Counted from the stretch's first letter, positions 35,592 to 47,230 are shown. The stretch: 64,000 nt of DNA from Cornus controversa (GCA_026545225.1 CM048845.1:14012501-14076500), one strand, 5' to 3'. Made by a program: numbers and translations. Notes: a model not told the origin generated them from the sequence alone.

Positions 35592-35966
35592 TGTAATACA
35601 AAAAGTTGTTTAACTAATTATTGCTAATTAATCTGATACACACATCCAATAAAATTAAGAACACAATATTTTAGAGAGAAAATCAAAAGAGGATTCGAGG
35701 ATCCCTTTCATTCATATGTCCTTCTAGGATTCAAATTTTCTTATTTGCAGTTATCTTTATTTTCAAGGATTTGAATTCCTTTTTGAGCTTGAACTTATAT
35801 TTGGTCTGGGCCGTTTTGGCCTTTTAATGGAGCAACTAGCCTTATTCCTTTTCTCAAAATAATCCTTTAGGTCTTCTGCTGATACTTGAGCTCAAACCGA
35901 CTTGTGCTTGGTCTATTTATGTATCAGTTCGGGCCCATTAGATTAAGTGATAATTTCTACCCTACA
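35592..35966 (-). repeat. 3' LTR of gypsy element
   Basis: Begins TGTAATACAAAAAGTTG and ends TTTCTACCCTACA on plus. It lacks a roughly 30-bp piece found in the 5' LTR and the unit A LTR. Confidence 0.88.
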
Positions 35967-35985
35967 CATTGCCCCCATTCTCTTT
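35967..35985 (-). other. Polypurine tract of gypsy element
   Basis: Plus strand CATTGCCCCCATTCTCTTT; on minus this is AAAGAGAATGGGGGCAATG abutting the 3' LTR, the expected plus-strand primer position. Confidence 0.8.
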
Positions 35986-36279
35986 AGTTATGAGCTTTTG
36001 TCATACTGAAGGGAATTTGTATAGGTTTTTGTAATGATTTCACTGCTTGTATCGAGGTCCCTTATTTAATGCTGGGGTACTAGCGACGACGATGAGCACG
36101 TAAGTGATCTCTTCACATTACCTTTTATACTTTGTCTTGATACTTGTCATTTTCAGCCACAAACCTTCTACAACTGATTGTCTTCTCTTCCAGATTCATT
36201 TTTTCTTGATCTTCCTGGTACCGATTTGTCTTCGCATGTTAGTCTTCATCTTTTTATCCACATCTTTTTCTTCTTTACG

Positions 36280-38325
36280 ATGTCTTTCAGTGATAGCGAT
36301 CGTAACCTTTCTGACAATTAAGAAATCACAATGTCTTGTTCTTCGCTCCTAGTCTTAGAAACTACCCAACCCACTACTGTGGCTAGGAAACAATCACATC
36401 CAATCAGGGTGTGGTTGTTGCTTTGGTGACTAAGCAGTTGGTTGACATCGAGAGAATAAGAGAGGAATGTCGTATTCCTAATGACGTCGTCATAATCAAT
36501 GGTTACTTCTTAAACTCTAATTATAGTGTTGGGGAAGGAGTCAAGGAAGGCGAAGTTCTTTTCTCAGCTTCTCACTTGAAGAATTTCAGATTTCCTTTTC
36601 ACCTTTTTTTCAGTTTCGTTCTTTTCAAATTGAAGTTTGTGCCGCTTTAGTTAAACCCTAATTTTTTCTCATTATTTCCTACTTACTTTCTTTGAACCAT
36701 GTTCATAAACTTAACCTACATCTAAATGATCTTCTGATCTGCTACTCTCTTCATCGGGTTAGATCAGAAGATAATCGTAATCATCTATTCCCTAATAAAG
36801 ACTAAAAAATTTGTTTTGATACTTCCACTTCTGACAAGTTGTGGAAGGAAAAACTTGTTTTGGTGAAGGGGGCCTGGAATGTTAGGGTGACTCAACACTT
36901 TCCCATTCCCAGTGCCTTTGGTGACATTGTGATTCCTTCCTTTACTCTTTCTGGTAAGTCTTTTTGTAGGTACCCTAGGATGTTTTTCTGCAAGAACTCT
37001 TTTCTTTTCATAACTTTGTTCTGCTTTTCTTTGTTTTACAGCTGAACAGATTGAGTTTTTGAATGAGAAAGTTTGGAGTATTCACCCTTTTGTGAAGAAG
37101 TATTTGTCATGTCGCCAACTTCAACCTACTGCTTGTAGTGCTTTAGTTGAGTCCTTTTCTTTGTATCTTACTTCAGATCCTGAGATAGAGATGTTGGAGC
37201 CCAAAACGAGAAGGGGATCTTCTTGTTCTGGTCATCTTAAGGCCAAGAACTCTGAGGGGAGGTCTAAGGCTCAACATGACAAGAACAAGTTTGTTGCCCC
37301 CTCTTCCCCTCAGAAGAGGACTTCTTCTGGTGCTGCTCCTATGCCCAAGCGCCAGAAGCTGATTGCGGATGCCATGAAGGGTCAGAGTTCCTTTTCTTCG
37401 GCTCAACTTTATCTGATCCTGCCAGTGGAGCAATTGATAAGTCGTTTGTTGGCTCGTCCGAACGGTGGGCTCCAGACTTGAAGAAGTCTGATGGCTCATT
37501 TTTTATGGTGGGGGACTGTGTTGTCCTTGACTGTGAAGTGATGGGGGCTCTTGCTCGTGGGATCTGGCTTCCCAGGGATGAGCACTGTTAACAATAAGCT
37601 ATCAGGGATTAGCTCATTGCCAATGTGCCTCTTCATATCATGGAGGTTTGTTTCATCATATCCTTTGTGTATTTCTTTACTTGCCCCTTTTTTATGTCTC
37701 TGTTCTGACTTCGTTCGTCTTATTGTGTTGTAGAGTGCATATATGACTATTTCCCTCTATAAGGCTCTGGAGGTCGAACATCTGAACGGACGTTAGGTCG
37801 AAAACCTTGAGAGGAAGGTGAAGTTGCTAACCAAGTCTCTTGTTGAAATGCAAAAGGCTCTTGGTTATTTTGAGCAGAGGGCCCTGGAGGTCGAAGAGAA
37901 GGTTGTTGAGCTCAAGGTGATGCTGCAGGTTTGCAAGTCTGGGGGACTGAGATATGCCAGCAGTTTCTGAAGATCCCAGCTTTGAAGCTTGCTGACGACT
38001 TTCGTTATGGCTTCGAACAATGAGGGAAGCCTGAAGCTGAACGGGACTACAAAGATCTTGATGAGTTTGCTACTGATCAGGCTATTGAACCGTCTGGCGT
38101 GTATGACATTCCTGTACTTGGTGAAGTCGAATGCAAGTTCGCAAACTTTCTCAAGAGTTCGTGCTCGGCTCCTCCTCCTTCTACCTCGGTTGTTGTTCCT
38201 CATCCTCATCCTCTGTCTGATCAGGTCGAGCCAAGGAGCAAGCCCAAGCTAAAAAGGGCACCCCGATTGTGGACTTCTTTGATCATGGCTTTAACAATGA
38301 GAATGGGGCAGCTCCCCAAGGTTAA
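36280..38325 (+). pseudogene. Antisense gene of the gypsy element, unit B copy
   Basis: Opposite in direction to gag-pol. Blocks in order: an N-terminal start at 36280; IREECRIPNDVVIINGYFLN and YSVGEGVKEGEVLFSASHLK (36411-36650), with FRFPFHLFFSFVLFKLKFVPL recalling the plant gypsy-type transposon protein family; a basic Lys/Ser-rich region (37059-37481); DGSFFMVGDC; a coiled coil from YKALEVE (about 37750-37930); DDFRYGFEQ; and an acidic tail with DFFDHGFNNEN ending near 38325. Donor-like GTAAGT and GGTTTG sites between blocks suggest introns. It has stops (for example TAA in the N-terminal block). B keeps some frames that A lost and the reverse, so the ancestor was intact. Function unknown. 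Confidence 0.55.
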
Positions 38326-38639
38326 CTCTTGTAGTTTTTTTTTTTTTTGTAATGCTTAGAACAAGCTCTTTTCTTTTGAGGGATAACTTGTACCCTCCTT
38401 CTTGTAATTGTCATTCTGATCAATGCAAAACATCTTTTTTACGCTTCAGTTTCTCCAAACTTATTTTCAGATTTTAATTTGATACTTCTGCTCTTGATAG
38501 CTATTTGCACTGATAATTACCTCGGTAGGTTGGGTCCTTAGCTTTTTCTTAGACTGGAAACTCCTTTCCAATTTTGTTTAGTAGTGTAGACGATCAGTGT
38601 TCGACACTTGATGTCTCATCTTTTTTTTTCACTAAAGAA

Positions 38640-39530
38640 TTTAGAAGTGGACTGATCCAATCGATTGGCTTTTGATGACGGTTGCTTTTCCCATAAATTG
38701 ACTTGATTGGGTCTATGGCCTTTATCTCTTTTTTATAAGCGGTCGGTCATTTAGACCTTAACTTTGATAAGCGATTGGTCGTTTAATACCTTAGCTTGCT
38801 TTGGGCCTATGACATCTTTTTTTTATAAGCGATCAGTAATTTAAGACTTTAGTTTTTATAAACGATCTATCGTTTAAGATCTTAGCTTGATTTGGGCCTA
38901 TGACATTTTTTATTATTATTAGCAATCGATTGTTTAGACCTTAGCTTTGATAAGTGATCGGTCATTTAAGACCTTTTGGACCTATGACCTTTATATATAT
39001 ATAAGCGATCGGTCGTTTAGACCTTAGCTTTGATAAGCAATTGGTCATTTATGACCTTAGCTTGATTTAGGCCTATGACCTTTTTTTTTTATTATAAGCG
39101 ATTGATTGTTCAGACATTAGCTTTGATAAGCGATCGGTTGTTTAAGACCTTATCTTGATTTATGGCCTCTTTTTTTTTTTATAAGGAATTAGTCGTTCAG
39201 ACCTTAGCTTGATTTGGGCTTATAGCCTCTCTTTTTTTATAAGCGATCGGTTGTTCAGACCTTAGCTTTGATAAGCGATCGGTTGTTTCAGACCTTAGCT
39301 TGATTTGGGCCTATGACCTTTTTTTTTTTTATTATAAGCGATCGGTCGTTCAGGCCTTACCTTTGATAAGCGATCGGTCATTTAAAACCTTAACTTGATT
39401 TGGGCCTATGACTTTTTTTATTTTTTTATAAACGATCAGTCGTTTAGGCCTTAACTTTGATAAGCGATCTGTCGTTTAAAACCTTAGCTTGATTTGGTCA
39501 TATGACCTCTTTTTTATATATAAGAAAGTT
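38640..39530. repeat. About 93-bp tandem repeat in the gypsy 3' region
   Basis: CTTTGATAAGCGATCGGTCG and ACCTTAGCTTGATTTGGGCC recur at about 83-96-bp steps (near 38762, 38945, 39028, 39121, 39265, 39361, 39454), separated by T-runs. About nine degenerate units between integrase and the antisense gene. Tandem arrays in this region are typical of Tat-type elements. Confidence 0.8.
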
Positions 39531-40306
39531 GGTCATTATTGTTGACAAAAGGACATGCAAGAGCATGCTACTACGCAGTAACATGTCTTGCCATGACATA
39601 AGGTTTCCTGTTTCCTTTTATATATGACGAAAAACAAGAATTTTTATCCGGTGTGGGACTATACCCATTCATACGTATATTCTTTCTAATAACCAACTGA
39701 AAAATGACTCTCATTGGCTTTAAGGCTAATTCTAAAGAAGGTGTACTTCTTACCTTAGAAAAAAAAAGGTTGTATTGCCAAAGTTTATACTCTAAACTCT
39801 AATATATCAAGTTTTAAACATGCGATTCCCCTAAAGGAATTTGGGGGTTATATTTACAGAAATGCAATGTTTGCCTTAGTGGCTAAATGCCTTTGGAGTA
39901 AAGGCAAAAAGAAGGCAAGACATTGCCATTGTGCATGTATTCTTGCACAACGACCATGTCTCGCTACGACTGTAGAGTTTTAACTCTACTCCTTATTTAT
40001 TGTGAAACATGGCACTTTTTTCTTGATGTGGAACCAAGTCCTTTTATCTTTTTGACAGCAAAGTACTTCTTGGTGAATGCACTTTTTTTTTTTTATTATT
40101 ATAGGATCTTTCCACCTTTGGAAAGTCAAAAGGTGCATTGTCAAAAAGGAATATTCTAATTCTAGTACGTCAGAATTTAAACATAATACCTTTTTTAATG
40201 TGTTGTAATCCAAGGCTTGCGAATTGCTTCTACATTGCTAACTCTGCGAAGGTTGTATGCGCCATTTCCAATCACTTCAATGACCTCGTATGGGCATTCC
40301 CATTTG
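39531..40306. other. Non-coding part of the gypsy 3' region
   Basis: Lies between the tandem array and the integrase C-terminus. No protein is recognised, and the short frames here are not similar to known retrotransposon proteins. Confidence 0.5.
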
Positions 40307-41363
40307 CTACGATTTTTCAGCATTATTCTCAGTGACCCTTTGTAGCACCCAGTCTCTGAGACTGAGCACTCTATATTTCACCTTCTTGTCATAACTATTT
40401 TTGATCATCTTCAGATAAGACGCAAGCCTTATTTGAGTTGCCTCCCTCTTCTCTTCCAAGAGATCTAGATTTTGTTCAAGCAGTTGATCATTCTGCCCCC
40501 TCTCCAGTACCTCTATTCTGGTTGTTGGGGTAGACAGCTCGGATGGTATCACTGTTTCAGATCCATAGACCAGGCAGAACGGACTTTCTCCGGTCGAACG
40601 CCTGGGCGTCGTTCGGTAAGCCCAAAGCACTTTAGGTAACTCGTTTAGCCATCTGCCCTTTCGGTCCTCCAGCCTCTTTCGAACACATTCAAAGGTGGTA
40701 CAATTGGTTATTTCTGCTTGGTCGTTCCCTTGTGGATATGACCGTGATGAGAACTTCTGGTTGATCCGATATTTCTTGAAGAATTTCTCGATCAGCCGAT
40801 TGTCAAAGTTTGTGGCATTGTCTATGATAATGGACTCTGGAAACCCTGAATCAGTAGATGATATTACTCTATATGAACCTTTTCACTTACACATGGGTGA
40901 TCGTTGCGTAAACTTCTGCTTCAACCCATTTTGTGAAGTAGTCGGTGGCCAGAATGGCGTATTTTTTGTTGTTAGCAGCCTTTGGGAGAGGTCCCACCGA
41001 ATCCATCCCCCATTTTATAAATGGCCATGGACTAGCCATGTTGGTCAGATCTTCTAGGGTTTGATGGGTTACCCTTCCATGTCACTGGCATTTATCATAT
41101 TTTCTGGTGTGTTCTTCGACTTCTCTAATCATGTGTGGCCGGAAGTACCCTTGGGTAATGGCCTTATAGGCCAGCAAACATCCTCCTGAATGGTTTCCAC
41201 ATACTCCTTCATGAATTCTGGAAAGAATTTCTTTCACTTTTGGAGGTGCCACACACCTTAGGTACGGTCCTGAGAACAACCTCCTGCACAGGTGTTCGCC
41301 GATCAAGGAATATTGGGAAGAATTCATTCTGATTTTTCTTGCCTCTTCTTTTGAATCTAGCAA
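40307..41363 (-). pseudogene. Integrase region of gypsy polyprotein
   Basis: 41363-41082 carries the zinc-binding N-terminus (HEGVCGNHSGGCLLAYKAIT...KYDKCQ). About 41050-40690 gives the catalytic core across two frames: WGMDSVGPLPKAANNKKYAI, LATDYFTKWVEAE, then IIIDNATNFDN, then SYPQGNDQAEITN. The DDE triad residues are all still present. 40630-40307 gives the C-terminal part (LWAYRTTPRRSTGESPF...YGSETVIPSEL). At least two frameshifts and stops break it, so no functional integrase is made. Confidence 0.85.
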
Positions 41364-41823
41364 TACTCCGTTAACAAGATAAACCTTGATAGGATCCTTC
41401 AGCTGGGTTGGTTCTGTACGACCAGCACCTACTTATGGACATGGATGCTAGGCATTTGCAAAGAGTCAATTGGCGTTATTCTGATTAGATCCGGCTGAGT
41501 TGCTGAGGCTGAACATGTTAGCATATTGAAATTTGAGAAACCTTGACTTGGTCAAAGTCTTTGAGCTCTCTTCCCACTAAGTCTTTGTAGGTTTTCATGC
41601 GATCATCTTTTGAAGAATAATCCCCATTAACCTGTTTAACGATTAGTTGAGAATCACTAAAAACTTGTAAGTTTTTTACCTGCAGTGTTCGTTGCAGTCT
41701 TAGTTCTGCTAACAGGGCCTCGTACTCGACTTCATTGTTTGATGCAGGGTACTCTAGATGGATTGTCTGCTGTAAAATAGTTATGTCAGGAGTCTAGATT
41801 TTCACACTAATGCCCGATCATGT

Positions 41824-42132
41824 TTATGTCGATGATCCATGGACAAAGAGTTTCCATTCGGGTTGAACTGAAACATTTAATTCTTCATCATTTTTTGTCT
41901 CATATTCCAGTAAAAAATCTACAACTGCTTGTCCTTTTATGGCGGTCCGAGGTTTATAGGTTATGTCGTAGACGCCCAACTCAATTGCCCATTTGATGAC
42001 TCCTCCCGACTGATTAGGTTTTTGAAGAATCGCTATGATCGTGAATTTGGTCCGGACAATGTTTGGGTGAGCTTCAAAATAGTGCCTAAGCTTCCTCTTT
42101 GCTTGGACCAGGGCCATCACAATCTCTTCCAT
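41824..42132 (-). pseudogene. RNase H region of gypsy polyprotein
   Basis: Encodes MEEIVMALVQAKRKLRHYFE, then KWAIELGVYDITYKPRTAIK and GQAVVDFLLEYE. This is the conserved end of the RT connection and start of RNase H in Tat/Athila-type polyproteins. Stops separate it from the RT and integrase parts. Confidence 0.8.
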
Positions 42133-42347
42133 CTTCGATACCTTTGTTCTGCCTCAGTCATAGTTTTGCTTGAGTAGAATACTGGGTATTTCCTTTTATT
42201 GAGCTCTTTGATCAGAACTGCGCTAGTAGCCTTTCGAGATATCGCAAGGTATAAATACAAAGGCTCTCCAGCCTCAGGTGCTGAAAGTGTTGGCAAGTGA
42301 ATTAAGTACTACTTGAGTTTTGCCAAGGCTTCGTTCTGCTCAGCTCC

Positions 42348-43135
42348 CTATACCTCTTTTCCCTTTGCCCTGATGGAATTAAAAAAGGGCTTGCATTTGT
42401 CAAAGAGCCGAGAGATGAATCTACTCAGAGCGGCAATGCGCCCTGCCAAAATCCAAATGTCCCTGTGAGTTTTCGGTTCTTCATTCTGAAGAAAGGCCTT
42501 CACCAATAATGGGCTTGCTTCTATTCCTGTTCGGTTTACTATGTGCCCCAGGAACTGTCCTGAAGAAACCTCGAAGGAGCACTTTGATGGGTTCAGTTTC
42601 ATGTTATGTTTTCATAGGGTGTCGATTACCTCCTGCAGATGTCTCAGGTGATCCTTTTTTTCTAGACTTTTTACCACCATGTCGTCTATGTATGCTTTTA
42701 CCATTTGGCCCATCAGATTTTTAAAGACTTTGTTGATTAGTCACTAGTAAGTGGCCCCAGCGTTTTTTAGACCGAATGACATTACTCTGTAACAGTAGAT
42801 TCCTTTTTTAGTGATGAACCAAGTCTTTTCTTGATCGTTTGGGTTCATCGGGATCTGATTGTATCCAGAGTATGCATCAAGTAACGCCAACCGTTCATAT
42901 CCAATAATGGCATCGACCATTTGATCGATCTTCGGTAGATGAAAACTATCTTTAGGACAAGTCTTGTTCAAATTGGTGAAGTCTATGCAGATTCGCCACT
43001 TGCCATTCTTTTTCTAGACCACTACCACATTTGAGAGCCAGTCCGGTAACTAAACTTCTCTGATAAAGCTTGTCTGAAGGAGGCGGTCTACCTCTGCTGC
43101 TATGATCTGATTCTTCTCAAGAGCGAATCGCCTTT
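42348..43135 (-). pseudogene. Reverse transcriptase region of gypsy polyprotein
   Basis: 42971-42744 contains NKTCPKDSFHLPKIDQMVDA, LLDAYSGYNQIPM and VMSFGLKNAGATY. Next come two adjacent stops TAG and TGA where CAG and CGA would be expected (both C-to-T). The frame then continues to AYIDDMVVKSL with the catalytic YIDD intact (about 42665-42700). 42602-42348 gives MKLNPSKCSFEVSSGQFLGH...GRIAALSRFISR. All core RT motifs are visible but the frame is broken. Confidence 0.88.
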
Positions 43136-43495
43136 ACCTTTGTTTCACTGGTGGGTAGCTTGGACTGACGTTGAGTGCAGGACATGATACAGATAGATCA
43201 ATGTCGGGCATGCCTGTGTGATCCCAAGCAAAAACATCGACATTTTTTCTAAGCAATTGTATTAGTTGCGTTCTGTCTTTTTGGCATAAAGATGTCCCAG
43301 ATTTGTGGGATCTTTGCCGGGAACAATCTCTACCTCCTCGATGTGTTCTACCTCCAGGCCCATCTGTTGGAAGGCCGACAAGGTCAAGACGTTTGCGCTG
43401 CTCCATGTATCTACCAATATTCTCTTTACTTCACAGTTGGAGACGATGAGGCTGATCACGAGCGGGTCTTCATGTGGCATCTGGATTTTACTCAT
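43136..43495 (-). pseudogene. Protease region of gypsy polyprotein
   Basis: 43495-43262 encodes PHEDPLVISLIVSNCEVKRI followed by LVDTWSSANVL. The aspartic-protease motif DTG has become DTW (GGG-type codon to TGG), which would cripple the active site. A frameshift leads into the linker LLRKNVDVFAWDHTGMPDID (43406-43134) that precedes RT in this lineage. Confidence 0.82.
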
Positions 43496-43759
43496 GTCCT
43501 CATATGTGAAGACGATTGATACGTTGGCCGAACGGTTATGTACCGAGTGGATTTCTCCAATCCTTTAAAATTTTTGAGCATTCTTGAGGTATAACCGTTT
43601 TTCAAACTTGCTATCTCGATCTGAGGCTGTTCGTCCATGAATAACATTGATAACATGAATGAGAGTAGGGTTCAGCGGTCTATTTTCCTTTTGTTGAGAT
43701 TGATCAGAGGGTTTGGCTTATTCTTCCTGAATGACATACTCTGACAAGCCACCCTTAGT

Positions 43760-44650
43760 GATTAGCCTCCACTTGTTGCCTCAAGCTTCTGCACTCATTG
43801 GTGGCATGGCCGGAATAGTTGTGGAGAGAACAATGATTGTTCTTATCTCTCTGTTCTGGGGATTGTCTGATGGCCGGAGGTGAGCGAAAGATTCCCTTAC
43901 TATTATTTTCATACTAAAGCCTGGCCAGAGATACCTTTAGAGGGGTGATCTTCTTTTCAACCTTTTGTTTTTTTGCAGTTTCCGGTGTAGACGAAAGAAT
44001 AACTCGAGGTGGTTTTGCCTTAGCAACCTGGGTCTTTGTTTGTTGTGCCACAGTGATCAAGGGCGATTGCTGTCTTTTGGCCGCCTCATCCTCTTCTATC
44101 CTTAGATACTTCTAAGCCCGAAAATTCAGGTCGCCCATATCTTTTGGGACGCTTTTTACCATGGATCTGTGGAAGTCTTCTTTTGGAGAGACTGCTATCT
44201 TGAAAGCTTCCACTGTTGCGGTCTGATCTCATTGATCTCTCATTGACATCTCCAATTGAAACGAGTTAGGAAAGATTTCAACGTCTCCCCTTTAACTTGC
44301 CTCATGGTGAATAATGACGAGACTGTCCTCTTCCGTTCCTGGTTTCCCGCGTACTAAGCTACGAATAGCTCGCATAGTCCTGCAAAGTTTGAGATCGAAC
44401 GAGGTGGTTGTTGCTTGAACCAGAGTAATGCTGGTCCAGCCAGACTGGACGGAAAGATTTTGCACATGAGCGTATCGTTTTCGGTATCTAGAGTCATCTT
44501 CTGTTGATACTGGTAGATGTGCTCCACCGGATTTGTCCTCTCATTGAAGGTAGTGAATATAGGCCGGGTGAACCTCCTCAGCCTTTCAATTCTAATTATA
44601 TTCTCCATGAAGGGTGATTCAGTCAGCCTGGTGGCAGCGAGCACTCGGTT
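43760..44650 (-). pseudogene. gag region of gypsy element
   Basis: 44644-44354 encodes the capsid-like segment FNERTNPVEHIYQYQQKM...FPSSLAGPALLWFKQQPPRS, the retrotransposon gag domain. Downstream near 43780-43860 is CSLHNYSGHATNECRSL, a zinc-knuckle-like gag motif. Stops separate the two. It is needed for particle assembly in an active element but is broken here. Confidence 0.82.
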
Positions 44651-45061
44651 AGCTAGATAGCAAGACCGATCACCATTTAATTCATCGATCTGATCTTCGT
44701 TGGGTTGGTCAAGATGAGGTTTCTGCTTGTGGGCTGGTTGTGATAAGAGGCACTCAACGACTGGTTGCTCGATCTGGCCCTTTTATTTCATTGTTGTCCA
44801 GGGTCTCTCACGCTTTTGGCGCATTCGACCCTTGCTTGGAGATCAGCGATCTACTGACGCAAAGCCTCATTTTGCTGGGTTAAGTGCTAAACGCTCTGCT
44901 GTGCCAGAGGATCTTGGATGTTTGGCTATTGGCTATATAGGCGGCACTCCCCTTTGATTCCTAAGGGGTCTGCCCAGATTTACAATGTCATAAGTATTCA
45001 TTCTCGTATCCACCATGATTATAAATTTTTCAAGTTTTTGGAATGGAAAACAATCAAATGC

Positions 45062-45082
45062 TTCCCACAGACGACGCCAAAG
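45062..45082 (-). other. Primer-binding site region of gypsy element
   Basis: On minus, TTTGGCGTCGTCTGTGGGAA begins directly after the 5' LTR. This TTGGCGCCGTCTGTGGG-type sequence is typical just inside the 5' LTR of Tat-type gypsy elements. Confidence 0.75.
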
Positions 45083-45469
45083 TGTAAGTACAAAAAAATT
45101 CTTAACTAATTATTGCTAATTAATTTGATGCACAGACCTAATAAAATTAGGAATACAATATTTTTAGAGAGAAAATCAATAGAGGATTCGAGATTCCTTT
45201 CATTTATGTCCTTGGATATTTATACAAGTTGGGATTTGAATTACCTTATTTGCAGCTATCTTTACTCTCAAGAATTTGAATTAATTTTTGAGATTGTATT
45301 TATATTTGGACTGAGCCGTTTTGGCCTTTTAATGGGCGACTAGGCCCATTCTTTTTCTCGAAATAACCCTTTGGGTCTTCTGATGGTACTTGGGCTCAAA
45401 CCGACTTGGGCTTGGTCCGTTTGTGTATCAGTTCGGCCCATTGGATCAAGTGAGAATTTCTACCCTACA
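45083..45469 (-). repeat. 5' LTR of gypsy element
   Basis: Begins TGTAAGTACAAAAAAATTC and ends TTTCTACCCTACA on plus. It keeps the GGATATTTATACAAGTTGGG segment that is deleted in the 3' LTR. Confidence 0.88.
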
Positions 45470-45474
45470 ATGTT

Positions 45475-46169
45475 GTTATGAAATTGATATTTTTTAGATC
45501 ACGTGGTTGGATGTGAGATGATTCCATCCCTTCACTAATGGAGTAAGTATTGGCTACTCCGGAAATACTGTAAAAATAGGAATTCCACCTACACAAACTA
45601 TCCATTTTTCCTATTATCATGGAAAAACTAGTGTTTGTATCAGATGAGATTCCCAATACATGGTAGTCCGATGGTGTTAAATAATTTTCCTCACTAATGA
45701 ATCTTTAATGATAATGTGATTATGTGCAATGCTTTTTAAAAATATAAAGGGATAAGGCTAAGTTTGGTACACATCAATGAAATGGAATGGAGTACAATTG
45801 GTAATGGATTGAGAAAGAGAATGGAATGAAATGGTCATTTTATTGTTTGGTTGCAAATACGAAATGTTCTAGGATTATAATGAATTTCAAATTGAATTAT
45901 CTAAAATATTCCTCTTAGCGAAAAATAAACTAACTGACAAAATAACATACTTCAATAATTTTTTTAAAAGAAATGGTGGCGGTAGTAGCATGGAAGACGG
46001 TGGTGGTGAAAAGCAATAGTGGTGTGGCTGGTAGTGGAAGGCAGTGGAGGTGGCGGTGATGATGACGATGGTGGTGGTGGTGAAATGAGGTCATAGTAGT
46101 GGTGTAGGTGGTGATGAAAGGCAGTGGTGGCAACGGCAGTGGTGGAAGGCGGTGGCGATAGTGACAGTG
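45475..46169. other. Spacer with GGT-rich trinucleotide tract
   Basis: No gene. 45973-46169 is dominated by GGT/GGC triplets (GATGGTGGTGGTGGTGAAATG), which produce a His-rich minus-strand frame that I regard as an artefact. 45770-45850 and 46870-47000 share inverted ATGGAATGGAATG-type segments, so an older inverted-repeat element may enclose this tract and the hAT element. Confidence 0.5.
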
Positions 46170-46177
46170 GCGATAGT

Positions 46178-46812
46178 TAGGGATGGCAACGGGACGGGTA
46201 TGCCAAAACCCTACCCCGTCCCATCAAGGAAATACTAAATCCATCTCTCGTTAAGAACCCTGACGGGTTTGTGGTAAGCATGCCGCCACTGCCCTATTTA
46301 GAGAAAGAGAGGAATAACAAAATTCTTAAAATTCTTTGCTTTATTTGCTTTGAATTCGATATTTGGGCTAAATGTATCAAAACGATGATACAACACTCCT
46401 ACAGTCAAAACCCCAATATATAAGACTAAAAAAAATGACACAAACATACATACATATGTAGATGGAGATAGAAACAGTTTTGGTCTTCAAGAAATTTTTT
46501 ATTATAGATCTATTATATACACAAGATAGAGAGAATTCTCTTTTAGCCATAAGATAAAGAGAGGAATAGAGCAGAACAAGATAAACCCTTATGTCTGCCA
46601 TATATCTAGTATACTATATTTATATAAGTAATATAATAATAAAAGAAATGGCACACTTCATATAATTATGTCACTATTTATATATATATATATGTAATCG
46701 GGGCGGGGCGAGTACTAGATGGGTTTTCTTAAAAAAAATCATACTCGCCCCTACTCCTATTAGGGGCGGAGCGGGACGAAAACCATCGGGGCAGAGGAAA
46801 TTGCCACCCCTA
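46178..46812. mobile_element. hAT-like non-autonomous element with perfect 8-bp TSD
   Basis: Begins TAGGGATGGCAACGGGACGGG and ends with the complement CCTCTGCCCCG...TTGCCACCCCTA. Perfect GCGATAGT duplications at 46170-46177 and 46813-46820. 635 bp with GGGGCGGG-type subterminal motifs and no transposase. Confidence 0.9.
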
Positions 46813-47082
46813 GCGATAGTGGTAGTTTTTGGACTTAAAATGTGAGATTTTTTTAAAAGGTGAATTTTTTTAAAACTTTACTTGAGAATGAAATGACCAT
46901 TCCATTCCATAGGTTGAAGTGTGGAATGTATTTTCATTCTTTTTCATTCTAGGGAATAAACCACTTTAATTTTCCTACCAAATAAAAGAATGGTTGGAAT
47001 GAGCATTCCATTTATGCATATTAAATGTAGCATTGAGTGTCTATTTCTTCATTATAAGGGATTATATACAAAACATTTATAA

Positions 47083-47230
47083 TTATGTGTGCACATAGTT
47101 TGGTTCTTTACGTTTCTTAGCGGAACCGATCCCAACAGTTCCTTAATTTTGGAACTGAAACCGTTGAGTTTGATTCAGTTTTTTACGGTTCTGGTTCCGG
47201 TTTCGATTTCATCTTTTAATTTAATTTTGA
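47083..47230. mobile_element. hAT-like terminal fragment
   Basis: GTGTGCACATAGTTTGGTTC and following GGTTCTGGTTCCGGTTTCG motifs resemble the left end of the element at 23563-24125. The partner end is not in place, so it is a fragment. Confidence 0.5.

Larger units (their letters stand above)
27438..38433. repeat. Tandem segmental duplication, unit B
   Basis: Colinear with 11827-27396. Private features are a 1349-bp solo LTR (27833-29181), an extra copy of part of the mTERF 3' flank (about 32150-33840) and an mTERF relic (32791-33030). Unlike unit A it continues into the full gypsy element, so B is the more complete right-hand end. Confidence 0.85.
35592..45469 (-). mobile_element. Complete Ty3/gypsy retrotransposon, Tat-like
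   Basis: 9.9-kb element on minus. LTRs are 45083-45469 (5', 387 bp) and 35592-35966 (3', 375 bp), both TG...CA, with perfect ATGTT target duplications at 35587-35591 and 45470-45474. Minus-strand order is gag, protease, RT, RNase H, integrase, the Ty3/gypsy order. Between integrase and the 3' LTR lies about 4.3 kb with a tandem array and a plus-strand (antisense) gene. An extra antisense ORF in this position is a known trait of the Tat lineage (for example Grande and Retand types). Many stops and frameshifts and visibly diverged LTRs (over 10% by eye) mean it is old and inactive. Unit A has a truncated copy of the same insertion. Confidence 0.9.

Noticed and set aside
45930-46133. His-rich minus-strand frame
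   Set aside because: Direct consequence of the GGT trinucleotide tract.
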